A stretch of DNA of 54,951 nucleotides from Amycolatopsis anabasis (GCF_009765355.1 NZ_VTHK01000020.1:111941-166891); one strand, 5' to 3'; counted from the first letter of the stretch, positions 1 through 11,100 are shown. Notes: a model not told the origin generated them from the sequence alone. Numbers and translations: made by a program.

Positions 1-330
1 GACTCGCGGTGGGGGTTCTGCCGGGACTCGGTGCACGACCGGCGGGGCGGCGCCGGGGCCGAGCGTTCGGGGGCGGACCAGGCCGCTGACGACGCCGGTC
101 GGCGCGGTCCGGCTGACCGCGTGCCCCATTTCGCCCCGGAAGGACGGGTTCTGCCAGGCGGCGAGGCCATCGCGGAACCCGAGTGGATCCGACACCGTGG
201 CCACCCGCCGCACGACCGGGCGCAACGACCCGGCCGCGCGCCACCCGCCGTCGGGCACCGGCGGCGCGTCGGCTGGCTCCGGGGGCGGAGCCGGGACGCG
301 GCGACGGCGAATTCGGTCCAGCAGACCCAC
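1..330 (-). CDS. eCIS-associated conserved protein, N-terminal fragment (runs off the left edge)
   Basis: The gene starts at a GTG four bases after the preceding stop and stays open for all 110 codons to the window edge. The fragment begins with a basic, proline-rich stretch (MGLLDRIRRRRVPAPPPE). It continues into a segment with a WQNPSF motif at about residues 65-70 followed by GEMGHAVS and PTGVVSGLV. From memory, similar 'W-x-(D/N)-P-S-F ... G-H' segments occur in large uncharacterised proteins coded beside the tube and sheath genes of actinobacterial contractile injection systems. The position here, last in a tightly overlapping minus-strand run of eCIS genes, fits that. The function is unknown; a structural or scaffolding role in the particle is inference. 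The rest of the protein is outside the window. Confidence 0.6.
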   Translation of the reverse strand, partial: MGLLDRIRRRRVPAPPPEPADAPPVPDGGWRAAGSLRPVVRRVATVSDPLGFRDGLAAWQNPSFRGEMGHAVSRTAPTGVVSGLVRPRTLGPGAAPPVVHRVPAEPPPRV

Positions 331-334
331 CGCG

Positions 335-493
335 TCACCCGCCCTCGTTGATCCGGGTGTTGATCCCGGCGATCTGCTCCACCCAGCGAATCCGCTCGTG
401 GTGTTCCAGGTCCAGGATCTCGTCGCGGGACCAGTGGAAGTGGTACGCGACGTACGCGACCTCCTGGTGGAGCCGGTCGGGCGCGTACGTCAC
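335..493 (-). CDS. small DUF6760-like eCIS protein (52 aa)
   Basis: This short gene encodes a 52-residue acidic/aromatic peptide beginning MTYAPDRLHQEVAYVAYHFH. It then has a WSRDEILDLEHHER segment and the C-terminal part WVEQIAGINTRINEGG. Its GTG start overlaps the upstream stop codon (GTGA), so translation is probably coupled. Small proteins of this kind, with a leading 'aP..L..EVA.iA.hfHW..deil.L.H.eR..Wv..I' pattern, typically sit between the tail-assembly-like gene and the baseplate genes in actinobacterial eCIS loci; I recall them as DUF6760. In tailed phages the equivalent position is held by a second assembly chaperone, so a chaperone-like role is inferred but not shown. The reading frame, start overlap and family pattern make it a solid gene despite its size. 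Confidence 0.8.
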   Translation of the reverse strand: MTYAPDRLHQEVAYVAYHFHWSRDEILDLEHHERIRWVEQIAGINTRINEGG

Positions 494-945
494 GATTCCC
501 CCAGGCGATCACCGGCGATGTCCACCTCGAACGCCGTGCTGCACGACGGGCAGGTCACCGCCGCCCTGGTGTGCCCCTCGCTGTTGATCCGGCGGTAGAA
601 GTCCTGCAGGAACGCGATATCCGAGGCGAACATCTGCTCGACCAGCCCGGCGTGGATATCGGTGAGGGTGCCCAGCCTGGTGATCACCTGGCTGAGCAGC
701 ACCACACTGAGGTACGCCGGATTCTCCTTGACCCGCAGGTCGATCAGCGGCCGCAGTTCGTCGCGCGCGGTGGCCAGGCGCATCGCACCGGACCGGTGGG
801 TGACCCCGTCGGCGTCGACGTACCCGCGCGGCAACTCGAACTCGAACTCGGTGCGCAGGCTCTCCCGCTGCGCGGCGGGGCCTTCCACCGGCGCGCCCGC
901 TTCCTCGACCGGTGCCGCGGGCGCGCTCACCGCACGACGCCTCAT
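490..945 (-). CDS. phage tail assembly-like protein of the eCIS
   Basis: The protein has 151 residues. A disordered Ala/Pro/Glu-rich N-terminus (1-28) leads into a compact part starting TEFEFELPRGYVDADG, which resembles the start of T4-like phage tail assembly proteins and their eCIS counterparts. A single CPSC pair at C132/C135 near the C-terminus (TCPSCSTAFEVD) looks like half a zinc ribbon, perhaps completed by dimerisation or by the nearby H125. The ATG overlaps the tube stop codon (ATGA), and its own stop overlaps the next GTG, so three genes are translationally coupled. The product probably helps assemble the tube or link it to the baseplate. That role is inferred from position and from the phage analogy. 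Confidence 0.75.
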   Translation of the reverse strand: MRRRAVSAPAAPVEEAGAPVEGPAAQRESLRTEFEFELPRGYVDADGVTHRSGAMRLATARDELRPLIDLRVKENPAYLSVVLLSQVITRLGTLTDIHAGLVEQMFASDIAFLQDFYRRINSEGHTRAAVTCPSCSTAFEVDIAGDRLGES

Positions 946-1379
946 TCGACTGAGATCTCCTCGAAGGTGATGGTCACCTTCTCGGTCGCCGCACTGGACT
1001 CACCGGCCTTGAACGAGGGGCCCTCCCACTTGCTCGCCCAGCCCTGCATGAGCTGCATCCGCCGCACGGTCGAACCGTCCGCCTGCTTGATCTCGATGGT
1101 GATGTTCTGCCGGGCCGATTCGACCGCACCCTTGTTCAACGTCTCGGTGATCCACTTGGTGAACTCGCTGCTCTGGTCCAGCCCGCGCGTGATGGTCACC
1201 TCGCCGCCCTTGCGCGCACCGGGCTGCTTCCGGATCACCAGCTTGCCGTCCACGACCTGTTTCACCTCCACCACGTCCTCTTCCACGGTCAGCCCGCTGA
1301 CCTCCTGGATGGACTCGACCTCGTAGCCGCCGAGCTGCAGCCCGAAGATGTGGGTGGAGAGTGCGTCTCCCTGCGCCAT
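942..1379 (-). CDS. contractile injection system inner tube protein (T4 gp19-like)
   Basis: This 145-residue protein is a typical phage-like tail tube subunit, in the same family as T4 gp19 and the Hcp-like tube proteins of eCIS. Recognisable segments are the start MAQGDALSTHIFGLQLGG, EVSGLTVEEDVVEVKQ, the GGEVTITRGLD loop with the F-T-K-W-I segment, and the C-terminal strand EKVTITFEEISVE. The length fits the family exactly. Hexamers of this protein stack into the rigid inner tube that is driven out when the sheath contracts. The gene lies 21 bases after the sheath stop codon and overlaps the next gene by four bases, as expected for a structural operon in which tube and sheath are made in matched amounts. 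Only one tube gene is visible in the window. Confidence 0.95.
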   Translation of the reverse strand: MAQGDALSTHIFGLQLGGYEVESIQEVSGLTVEEDVVEVKQVVDGKLVIRKQPGARKGGEVTITRGLDQSSEFTKWITETLNKGAVESARQNITIEIKQADGSTVRRMQLMQGWASKWEGPSFKAGESSAATEKVTITFEEISVE

Positions 1380-1400
1380 CGTTTTCTACACCTTTCCCGG

Positions 1401-2924
<1,524 letters not shown>

Positions 2925-3042
2925 TCTCGCTCCTTACCTGCGACAAGGTCAGCCACCGTCCACTTTCGCCGGTTCCCGGCCACGGCGACAGGGCCGGAGT
3001 CTCCGGTCGAGGGCACTCCCGATGCCCGAACGGACACCGGGC

Positions 3043-4305
3043 TCAGTCCTCCGCGGCGGCTTCGGGTTCGGCGATCCGGACCGCCGGGATGCCCAGGTAC
3101 TGCGCGGTTCCCGGTACCTCGTCCGGAAGGTCGAGGAGATACTCGGGTTCGTCGGTCAGCTCGGCCCGGTCGCCGGTGAAGCGGTGGCGGTCGACATGTG
3201 CGTCGCCGAGCACCATCGCGTACTTCCCGGGGTTGGTCTCCTGGTCGGTTTCCACGATGTGCTTGGCGTACACGTTCATCATCGCGGCCCGCTTGTGGTG
3301 CTGCCGCCACTCCCGCATCGAAGCGCTGGGGCCCTGGTACGGCTGCCGCCGGGCGGGATACGCGTCCACACCCTGCACGCGGATGCCGAGCCTCTTGGCC
3401 TCGACCAGGAGTTCCCGGAGGCCGTCGTGGTTGACGTTGGCGCGGTAGCGCCCGCAGAACGTGGCCAACGTGGGCGGCATCTCCGCACCGGCCGCGGACG
3501 CCAGGTATTCGTCCACCACGTCCTGATAGCCGTCCCGGCGAATCGGTTCCAGGTAGAGCGTCGCCAGGCCGCGCCCCTTCGCGTACTCGAGGTTGTCCAC
3601 CAGGAACCGCCAGACCCGGTACTCCTTGTGATTCTCCCCGATGGCGAAGCCCTGCTCCGCCTCCACCAGATCGCCCAGCTCCTCCCGCGTGCGCACCGTC
3701 TGGTAGTCGGCGGGCTCGGCGGTGACCTGGTTGGCCGCCTCGACCGCGGCCCGGCCCAAGGCATCGACGCGCTCCCGTTGCCTCGCCCAATACCCGGCCG
3801 TCCTCGGTGTGCCGGAGCCGAGCTGCTCGAGCGGCTTCGCCGCCGTGGTGTCGCCGAGTTCCTTTTTCGCCCGCTCTTTCAGGTAGTAGACCAGAAATGG
3901 GTAGATGTCGTTCAGGGTCGTCTCGTCGTAGTCGACCTCGACCGCTTTCCGCTGGTGGTTGAAACGCACATGCGGGTCGTTCACGATAGCCGGGTGATCG
4001 TGCAGGACACCTCTGCGCATCTCGTCCCACTCGGCGACCGGGCCGCGGAAAGGCAATCGATACCACTCCCCGTGGGCGAACTTGACCTTCAGCGAAGGTC
4101 CCGCCGGAGGCTCGACGGCATCCTCGACCGCGCGCTGAACCGGGCGTCGTTCATCCGCGGTCGCCCCAGCGAACCGCTGGACGACGGCCGCGTTCCCCGC
4201 CTCGCTTTGCAGGGCGAGCAATGGATGAGCGGTCGGCACGGCGGGAGTACGGTGAATTCGTGGTTCGGTGGCGTCCCGAACCGGCTTGGTTTCATGAGAA
4301 TGCAC
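3043..4305 (-). CDS. eCIS cargo candidate with a Tiki/EreA-like domain
   Basis: The 420-residue product has two parts. The N-terminus is polar and disordered and carries the tag LLALQSEAGNAAVVQRF (about 29-45), almost the same as in the neighbouring DUF4157 protein. The C-terminal part (about 200-400) has a GENH motif near residue 220 (FAIGENHKEYRVWRFLVDNL), then TLYLEPIRRDGY, GIRVQGVDAYPA and LGDAHVDRH near 367. This pattern of G-E-x-H, a following glutamate and a late G-D-x-H resembles the Tiki/ChaN/EreA superfamily, which includes erythromycin esterases and a domain of large bacterial toxins. The assignment is by motif only. Its place between AAA+ ATPase/DUF4157 and sheath is where eCIS payload genes are often found, so I infer an injected effector. 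The GTG start lies eight bases after the DUF4157 stop. Confidence 0.6.
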   Translation of the reverse strand: MHSHETKPVRDATEPRIHRTPAVPTAHPLLALQSEAGNAAVVQRFAGATADERRPVQRAVEDAVEPPAGPSLKVKFAHGEWYRLPFRGPVAEWDEMRRGVLHDHPAIVNDPHVRFNHQRKAVEVDYDETTLNDIYPFLVYYLKERAKKELGDTTAAKPLEQLGSGTPRTAGYWARQRERVDALGRAAVEAANQVTAEPADYQTVRTREELGDLVEAEQGFAIGENHKEYRVWRFLVDNLEYAKGRGLATLYLEPIRRDGYQDVVDEYLASAAGAEMPPTLATFCGRYRANVNHDGLRELLVEAKRLGIRVQGVDAYPARRQPYQGPSASMREWRQHHKRAAMMNVYAKHIVETDQETNPGKYAMVLGDAHVDRHRFTGDRAELTDEPEYLLDLPDEVPGTAQYLGIPAVRIAEPEAAAED

Positions 4306-4313
4306 AGTGCCGC

Positions 4314-5453
4314 CTAGAAAACATGGGTCACCGTGCCGAGACGCCTGCCCTGCTGGTCGTATTTGTACAGTTTCGCCTCGATCCTGTCGCCCACTCGGCG
4401 CACCCGGCGGACGATGGTGAATCGCGCGCCGGGTACTTCGTGCCAGGTGGCTCCACCGTCCGTGGAGTATTCGTAAGCCTGTCTCAGGGTCAGCGTGATC
4501 TCGTTCTGCACGGTGAAGACCCCGGCGCCCTGCAGCGGCCCCAGCAGCGCGTGGGTGTCGGTGTTGCCGCCGGACGACGCGGGCACCGGGGACATGCCGT
4601 AATGCTCTCCCTGGTTGGCGTATTCCGCGAACTCCTGGCCGAGATAGGGGGCCAGGGTCGCGTCACCGTCCCACCACACGTGCTCGCGGGTGAGCACTTC
4701 CCCCGCATCCGCGCCGGGCGGGTCCCAGGAGAGCACGTGCTGCAGGTCGTTGCCCAGCGCGTTCACCCCGACCGTGCGGAAGTTGCCCAGCGGGCTGGTC
4801 GGGAGCTGTCCCTGCGCCTGGGCGAGGGTGGCATCGCTGCCCCTGCCCAGTGCGTAACCGAGCCGTTTCAGCGGACCGACCCGCTGGATCGAACCATCGC
4901 CGGTGCCCGGGGCGCGCGTGCGGGTATCCGTGTGCTCCTGCACGCTTCGCTGCATCACGCGTTCGGCGTTCTCCTCGGCAGCGCGTTCGAAGGTGTCGGC
5001 CGGATCGGAGACCTTCAGCCCGTCCCCGGCGTCGGTACCGGACACCGGGCCCGACCGCTGCTGCACGACGTGGGTCAGCTCGTGCGCCAGCATCTTCTTT
5101 CCCGCATGCGAACCGGTGTCGTACCGCCCGCGCTGGAAGACGATGTGCGAACCCGAGGTGAACGCGTGCGCCTCGACCGACGCGGCGGCCCGGTCCGCGC
5201 TGTCGTCGGTGTGCACCCGGACATCGGAGAAATCCGCGCCCAGGCGCGATTCCATCTCGGTCCGCACCCGGTCGTCCAGCGGGCTGCCCGGCGCGGAAAG
5301 CGCCTCGTGCACAGCCGACCGCTGCACGACGGCCGCGTTGCCGACCGTCCGCTGCAGCTCCAGCATCCGGGCCTGTGCGGGCGGAACTTCCGCGGCGACC
5401 GGCGTGCTCGCCGCGACCCGGTCCGTGGACTCCGCCTGTTCCTTCTCGTGCAT
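4314..5453 (-). CDS. eCIS DUF4157 domain protein with unknown C-terminal domain
   Basis: The 379-residue protein has the tag LELQRTVGNAAVVQRS (31-46) followed by a DUF4157 domain (about 47-135). That domain has the usual RLGADFSDVRVHTDDSAD and AFTSGSHIVFQRG segments and a zinc-protease-like HELTH motif at 124-128 (AHELTHVVQQ). DUF4157 is strongly associated with contractile injection loci. The remainder (about 190-379) is a separate, mostly beta-looking domain with Trp-rich segments (LSWDPPGADAG, REHVWWDGDATLAPYLG, LRQAYEYSTDGGATWHEV), which I do not recognise. It may be a toxin, or a second domain needed for loading. The gene follows the ATPase stop by three bases and is followed by the Tiki-like protein, suggesting co-expression. 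No signal peptide is present. Confidence 0.8.
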   Translation of the reverse strand: MHEKEQAESTDRVAASTPVAAEVPPAQARMLELQRTVGNAAVVQRSAVHEALSAPGSPLDDRVRTEMESRLGADFSDVRVHTDDSADRAAASVEAHAFTSGSHIVFQRGRYDTGSHAGKKMLAHELTHVVQQRSGPVSGTDAGDGLKVSDPADTFERAAEENAERVMQRSVQEHTDTRTRAPGTGDGSIQRVGPLKRLGYALGRGSDATLAQAQGQLPTSPLGNFRTVGVNALGNDLQHVLSWDPPGADAGEVLTREHVWWDGDATLAPYLGQEFAEYANQGEHYGMSPVPASSGGNTDTHALLGPLQGAGVFTVQNEITLTLRQAYEYSTDGGATWHEVPGARFTIVRRVRRVGDRIEAKLYKYDQQGRRLGTVTHVF

Positions 5454-5456
5454 CGG

Positions 5457-7469
5457 CTAACCCTCCAGCCAGTCACCGAACTCGCTGTCCAGCAGCAGCC
5501 GGCCGAGCTTGCGGTACTCGCGCCGGACCGCGGCGATCAGATCGGCCATCGCCACCGGGCGATCCGCCTCGGCCGCGAGATAGGCGGCGGTCACCGCGCA
5601 GGCGCGGATCGAGCCACCGGCCAGCTCGAACGACTTCGCGCAGAACGCGAGGTCCACATCGGACGAACGAGGTAGCTCCGGGCCGAGGCAGCGGTCCCAC
5701 AACGCGAGCCGCTGGTCGGCGTCCGGCACCGGGAAATCGACCACCACGTCCAGCCTGCGGGTGAACGCCTCGTCCAGGTTCGACCGCAGGTTCGTGGTGA
5801 GCACCGCGATCCCGTCGAAGGACTCCATCCGCTGCAGCAGGAACGCCGACTCCAGATTGGCGTTTCGGTCGTGCGAGTCCTTGACCTCGGTGCGTTTGCC
5901 GAACAGCGCGTCGGCCTCGTCGAACAGCAGCAGCCCGTTCACCCCGGCCGCCTCGGTGAAGATCCGGTCCAGGTTCTTCTCGGTCTCGCCGATGTACTTG
6001 TCCACCACGGTCGCCAGGTCCACCACGTACAGGTCCAGGCCCAGCTCGGCGGCCACCACCTCGGCGGACATCGTCTTGCCGGTCCCCGATTCGCCCGCGA
6101 ACAACGCCAGCACACCGGTGCCGCGGCCCCCGCCCGGCCGCATCCGCCAGCGGCCGAGCACCCGATCCCGGTGCCGGGCCCGCAGCACCAGTTCGCGCAA
6201 CTGGTCGAGGTGCTCGCCGGGCAGCACCAGATCCGGCCAGCCGACGGCCGGTTCGATGCGCCGCGCCAGCCGGGCCAGCCCGGCGCCGTTCTGCGCGCGC
6301 ACCCCGGCGCGCAGGTGTTCGACGGTGAGCGTGCCGCCGTCGAGCACCGCGAACCCGGCCGCCGCACGGGCCGATCCGGCGAGCTGGGCCGGGGTCAAGG
6401 TGTACGGGGCGAGCGCCGCCTCCGCCTCCGACGTGTCCAGTTCGGACACCGGGAAACCGGTTTCGCGCACCGCCTCGCGCCAGGTCCGGGCCCGATCCGT
6501 GGTCGCGGCGGGTTCGGTGGTCAGGTGCGGCGGCGAACCGCCCGGCCAGTCCGGATGCCACGGCCGGTCGCCGTAGCACAGCACCGGCACCCGGGTCGCC
6601 AGCCCGGTCAACGCGCGCAGCACGCCGCGCTGTCGCGGGTCGGCCAGCGCCTCCACCGGGCCCGCCACCACCCCGGCGCCGCGCAGACCCGCCTCCCGGC
6701 CGATCGCGGTCAGCACGGCCCGCGGTTCCTCCGCCTCGGCCAGCGCGGGCAACTCGACCAGTACCGCGGACCGGCCGGTTTCCGCCAGCGCGGCCCTGGC
6801 CAGGTCCGCCCCCGAGGCGCCGCCGAGTTGCCGGAGGTGCAGCAGCCGCACGCCTGCCTCGATCGCCCGCGCCACCTGGCCCGCCCGCGCGGCGGTCACC
6901 TCCCCGGTGGCGATCCTGGCCGCGCCGCGCAGCAGGGGATCCGGCGCCGGGTCCCCGAGCAGGTGCGCCGTCACCCGGTCCGGGACCCGGACGGTCCGGG
7001 ACAGCAGCGGCCGCTCCGGTTCCGCCACGACCAGCAAGCCGCTGGCGCACAACGGTTCCACCGCGGCGAACCGGGCGCGCCCGGCGGGCGAGTACGGCGG
7101 CACCCCGCACAGCTCCAAGGCGAGGCCGATGGTGGGTCTACGCCGGGTCACGTCGTCGTTGAGGTACCCGTACAGCCGCTCGAAGCGGGCGTCGAGGTCC
7201 GGCGCCAGCGCGATCAGCAGGATCTCCACGTCCAGCGCGGTCAGTCCGAAGGCGTCCGCGAGTTCCGGGAGCACCGGCTGGTCCCCGCCGATCGGGTCCG
7301 GGGCGGGGATCCGCGCCGGGTCCTCGAGAATGGCCTCGACCGCTTCCGGGGTGAGGTAGAGCCCGCGGTAGGGATCGTCCGGAGTGGGATCGTTCGCCCG
7401 CCGCGCGGCGACCGCGCGGCGGACCCGGCGCTCGATCGCGGCGAGCCCGGCGGCCAGATGTTCGGTCAC
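5457..7469 (-). CDS. AAA+ ATPase of the contractile injection system
   Basis: The 670-residue protein has an alpha-helical N-terminal region (1-400) and a C-terminal AAA+ domain. Walker A reads GESGTGKT near residue 460, Walker B reads LLLFDEADALFG near 516, and a sensor/arginine-finger segment (TTNLRSNLDEAFTRRLD) follows. AAA+ proteins of this layout are a signature component of eCIS loci (Pvc15-like). They are thought to help particle assembly or cargo loading; the exact substrate is unknown. I chose the GTG at 7469 because it forms a GTGA overlap with the DUF4255 stop and because the extra open frame upstream runs through the DUF4255 gene with shadow-type composition. The protein is cytoplasmic. 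Confidence 0.92.
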   Translation of the reverse strand: MTEHLAAGLAAIERRVRRAVAARRANDPTPDDPYRGLYLTPEAVEAILEDPARIPAPDPIGGDQPVLPELADAFGLTALDVEILLIALAPDLDARFERLYGYLNDDVTRRRPTIGLALELCGVPPYSPAGRARFAAVEPLCASGLLVVAEPERPLLSRTVRVPDRVTAHLLGDPAPDPLLRGAARIATGEVTAARAGQVARAIEAGVRLLHLRQLGGASGADLARAALAETGRSAVLVELPALAEAEEPRAVLTAIGREAGLRGAGVVAGPVEALADPRQRGVLRALTGLATRVPVLCYGDRPWHPDWPGGSPPHLTTEPAATTDRARTWREAVRETGFPVSELDTSEAEAALAPYTLTPAQLAGSARAAAGFAVLDGGTLTVEHLRAGVRAQNGAGLARLARRIEPAVGWPDLVLPGEHLDQLRELVLRARHRDRVLGRWRMRPGGGRGTGVLALFAGESGTGKTMSAEVVAAELGLDLYVVDLATVVDKYIGETEKNLDRIFTEAAGVNGLLLFDEADALFGKRTEVKDSHDRNANLESAFLLQRMESFDGIAVLTTNLRSNLDEAFTRRLDVVVDFPVPDADQRLALWDRCLGPELPRSSDVDLAFCAKSFELAGGSIRACAVTAAYLAAEADRPVAMADLIAAVRREYRKLGRLLLDSEFGDWLEG

Positions 7470-8164
7470 CGTTCCCCCATCCTGCGGCGGGTCCGTGGCC
7501 GGTGCGCGCCGAACTCGGGGGCATCGCCGTACGGACCGCTGGTGGCCGGTTCCGGGTACCGCAGGCGCCGCTGTTCGGCGTCCGCGTCCGCGTGAAACGG
7601 CGCCTCCGTGCTCAGCACCAGGCCGTCGGTGACCGCGGCACCGACCGGGGTCAGCTCGCCCAGCTGCGGCGCGGTGACCAGCAGATCGATCGAAGGCTTC
7701 AGCTCGCCACCCAGCGCCGACCACAGCTCGGACAACGACCTGCCTTCGCCGAGCGGGCGGGCCGCCTGCAGCGGCAGGTTGAGCCCGGTCTCCGCGAGCG
7801 AACCGCCGAGGGTGCGGCGCGGCAGCAGCTCCGTCGTCCCGAAGCGCGCCAGGAGCGCGGACAGCAGCCGGTGCTCGTCCGGCGCCCGGCTGGTCCAGGC
7901 CGTGACCAGGTAGGACAGGTGGTACCAGCGCGGCGGCGGGCGCCAGCCGAGCAACTCGCCCTGCTCGTCGTGTTCCTCCATCCGGCCGGAACCGCGCCGG
8001 GCCAGGTCCTCCCGGACGTCGTAGAGGAACACGTTGATCGTGGGCGCGTTGCGCCGCGCCGCCCAGTCCCTGGTCGGGGCGTCGAAGACCACCTCGATCT
8101 GCGAGCCGAGCCAGGCGCCGTCGGTGATCAGCGCGCGGAGCGCCTCGTCCACCTCGTGAATCAT
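7466..8164 (-). CDS. DUF4255 (Pvc16-like) tail terminator protein
   Basis: The 232-residue protein starts MIHEVDEALRALITDGAWLG and has NAPTINVFLYDVREDLARR and PPRWYHLSYLVTAWTSRAPDEHRLLSALLARF, all typical of DUF4255. In eCIS and related particles such as PVC, the Pvc16 protein of this family caps the distal end of the tube and sheath. The last 40 residues are polar and probably disordered. The gene overlaps its upstream neighbour (ATGA at 8161-8164) and its downstream neighbour (GTGA at 7466-7469), so the PD40 protein, cap and ATPase form a coupled set. Family membership is clear from the sequence; the capping role comes from what is known of the family. Confidence 0.9.
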   Translation of the reverse strand: MIHEVDEALRALITDGAWLGSQIEVVFDAPTRDWAARRNAPTINVFLYDVREDLARRGSGRMEEHDEQGELLGWRPPPRWYHLSYLVTAWTSRAPDEHRLLSALLARFGTTELLPRRTLGGSLAETGLNLPLQAARPLGEGRSLSELWSALGGELKPSIDLLVTAPQLGELTPVGAAVTDGLVLSTEAPFHADADAEQRRLRYPEPATSGPYGDAPEFGAHRPRTRRRMGER

Positions 8165-11100
8165 CGGCGCTCCACGAAGTTCGGCGGTCCCACCGAGGGC
8201 GCGATCACCAGGAACGGTGTGGTCACCGGCGAGAAACCGCCGCCGCTCGCGGTGATCGTGCGCGGGCCGAGCTGGTCCTTGGGCAGGATCAGCAGCTGCG
8301 CGGCGAAACTGCCGTCGCGGCGGGGCACCGCCGGGGCCGCGCCGGCGGTGATCCCGGGCGACCAGTTCAGCGTGACCGGTCCGCCGGGCGGGAAATCGGT
8401 GCCGCGCACCGAGGTCACGAATCCGGGCGGGCCGATCGGCGGCACCGCGACGATCTTCGGTTGCAGCACCCGCAGCCGCGCGCTGGCGGTGTTGTCGCTC
8501 GGGTCGGCGTCCGGGCCGCTGGTGGCGAGCACCCCCGCCACCTGGGTGTCCACCGCCGCGTTCGGCGCGAACACCACCTGGAGCACCGCGGTGCCGCCCG
8601 GCGGAAGGTCACCGAGATAGCACTGGCCGCCGGGGCAGCCCGCCGGTACCGCGGTCACCGGCACCCCGGCGGGCAGCACCAGCGACACCCGGATCCCGGT
8701 CGCCTGCTGTCCACCGGAGTTGCGGACCTGATAGGTCGCGATGGCCCGTCCGCCCACATAGGACGGATCCGGAGCGACGCTCACCCGAAGCCCCGGACCG
8801 GGCAACGGCGGTGGCGACGGTGGAGCGGGTGGCGACGGTGGAGCGGGCGGTGGTGGCGGAGGCGTGCCCGGCGGCTCCGGCTTGTCTACTGTGGACACCT
8901 GGGACGAGGCGAAGTTGTTGCCGGGATCGGCGTCGAGCACCGCTCCGGACACCGACCAGGACAGGTCCCGGGTACCCGGCGTGTCGCCGACCACGTCCAC
9001 CGCGATCCGCACCGGTACCCCCGGTTCCAGCACGCCGAGATCGCAGCGGAGTTCGGCGGGCACGCAGGAACCGCGGTCGCCGCTCACCCCGGTCAGCCGG
9101 AGCCCGGACCCCGGCGCGAAGGTCACCGTGGTGCCCGGCGACGGTGCCGGTCCGGCATTGGTCACCGTCAGCGTCGTCCTGGTCGGCGTGCCGACCACCG
9201 CGGGTGGCGGCGCGCCGGTGAGCTCGGTGCGCAGATCCACCGAGCGTTGCCAGGTGGGTTCCTTCTGCCTGCCCCGCAGCGAAAGCGTGAAGTTCTCCAG
9301 CTTGCCGCTCGCCAGGTCCAGGATTCTCAGGTGTTCCGGCGTGGTCGCGGCCCCCTCGTGCCGGGCGGAGAGGACGAGTTTCCCGCCGTCCGGGGAGAAC
9401 GACGCGTCCCGCGGCTGGTACGGCTCGGTGGGCGGTGGGCCGACCGGGCCCGCGCAGGACGCGCCCCGCGGCAGCAGCACCCGGCAACCGGAACCGTCGA
9501 CCCCGGCCTGCAGCAGGCCGTCGGATTCGCGGTTGAACACGATCGTGCGGCCGTCCGGGGAGAACACCGCGCTGTCATCGGTGACCGGGCAGTCCCACCC
9601 GCAGACCACCGCGGACAGATCGCGCTGGGCGGTGAAGGCCGCCGTGTCCACCGTCCAGATCCGGCCGCGGCGGACCTCGCCGGTCTCTCCGTCGGCGATG
9701 GTGCCCCGGGTGAACGCCAGGGTCCGGCCGTCCGCCGAGAACGCGGGCTGGGTGTCGTTCTGCCCCTCGAGTCCGGGTGGCGGGGCCAGCGCGTGCACGA
9801 CCCGGCCGGTGGCCACCTCGGCCACCACGATCCGGCTCGGGCCGCCGCCGGTCGGGGGGAACCCGCCCGGCGACCGGCGGGACAGCGCGATCCTGGTGCC
9901 GTCCGGTGACCACACCGGGTCGAACTCCCAGTCGCCCTGCCGCCGGTCGGCCAGCGGCATCGGCCGCGGGTTCCCGCCGTCGGCGTCGGCCAGCCAGATC
10001 CGCTCGATCCGGGCGCCGCCCGGTGCGTCCTCGAACCGGGTGAAGGCGATTCTCCGGCCGTCCGGGGAATACGACTGGCGCTCCATCCACGGATCGAACC
10101 CGGCGCCCGGCCGGAACAACCGGCGCGCATCGGTCGCTGCCTCCGGATCCTCCCGCAGCACCGAGACGCCCAGATCCCGTGGATCCGCCCCGTCCGGCCG
10201 GACGTCCTGCAGATCCGCGGTGACCCGGTCGGCTGCGGTCAGCCGGGTGACCACCAGCCGGTCCGGCCCGGTCAGCCAGGTGGGGAAGCTGACCTGCCGA
10301 TCCTCGGCGAGCAACAACTGCGGCGGCCCGGACGGGACCGCGCCCGGAGTGGGCTGCTGGTACACCTGATCGAACTTGGGCGATCCGCACAGGCAGTACC
10401 TGCTGAGGAAGAGCACCGCTTCGCCGTCCGGTTTCCAGGAAGGCTGGCGGCTCTGCCAGTCGTCGTGGCCCCCGCCGACCAGCAGCCGGTCCCCGCTGCC
10501 GTCGACGTTGACGATGTGCGCCTTCTGGTCCTCGGTCGTGCCGTCGTCGTGGTCGGTGTCGACGACGTACGCGAGCACGGTGCCGTGCACGGGATTCCAG
10601 GACGGCTGGATCGCGTCGCCCGCGCGCTCGTCGGTGACCCGGCCGACCGCGCCCGTGGCCAGTTCCAGGTGGTAGATCTGCCGTCCGCGGCCGAGTTCGG
10701 CGTTGCTGCTGAACGCGAGCCGGCCACCGTCCGGGGACCAGGTCGGCCACTGCTCGTCGGCGGTCGCGCTGCGGGTCAGTTTGCGCAGGCCCCCGCCGTC
10801 CGCGCCGACCAGCCACAGCGTGTGCCGGGCTCCCTCGGACGAGGCGAAAGCGACTGTCCTGCCGTCCGGCGAGAGCGCGGGGTGGCTCGCGTCGAGGCCG
10901 GTGGTCAGCCGCCGCAGCTGACCGTCGGCGGTACGCAGGTACACCTGCGGCCGGGGCTCATCGCGCAGGCTGGTGAACACCAGCTGCCCGCCGCGGGCGT
11001 TGCCCTCGGAGTCCAGATGAGCCGGGCCGCCGCCGAAGAACGGCGCCGTTTTCGCCTGGTCGCCCAGCTCCGGTGCGGCGGCCGCGCCGAGGCTGATGTG

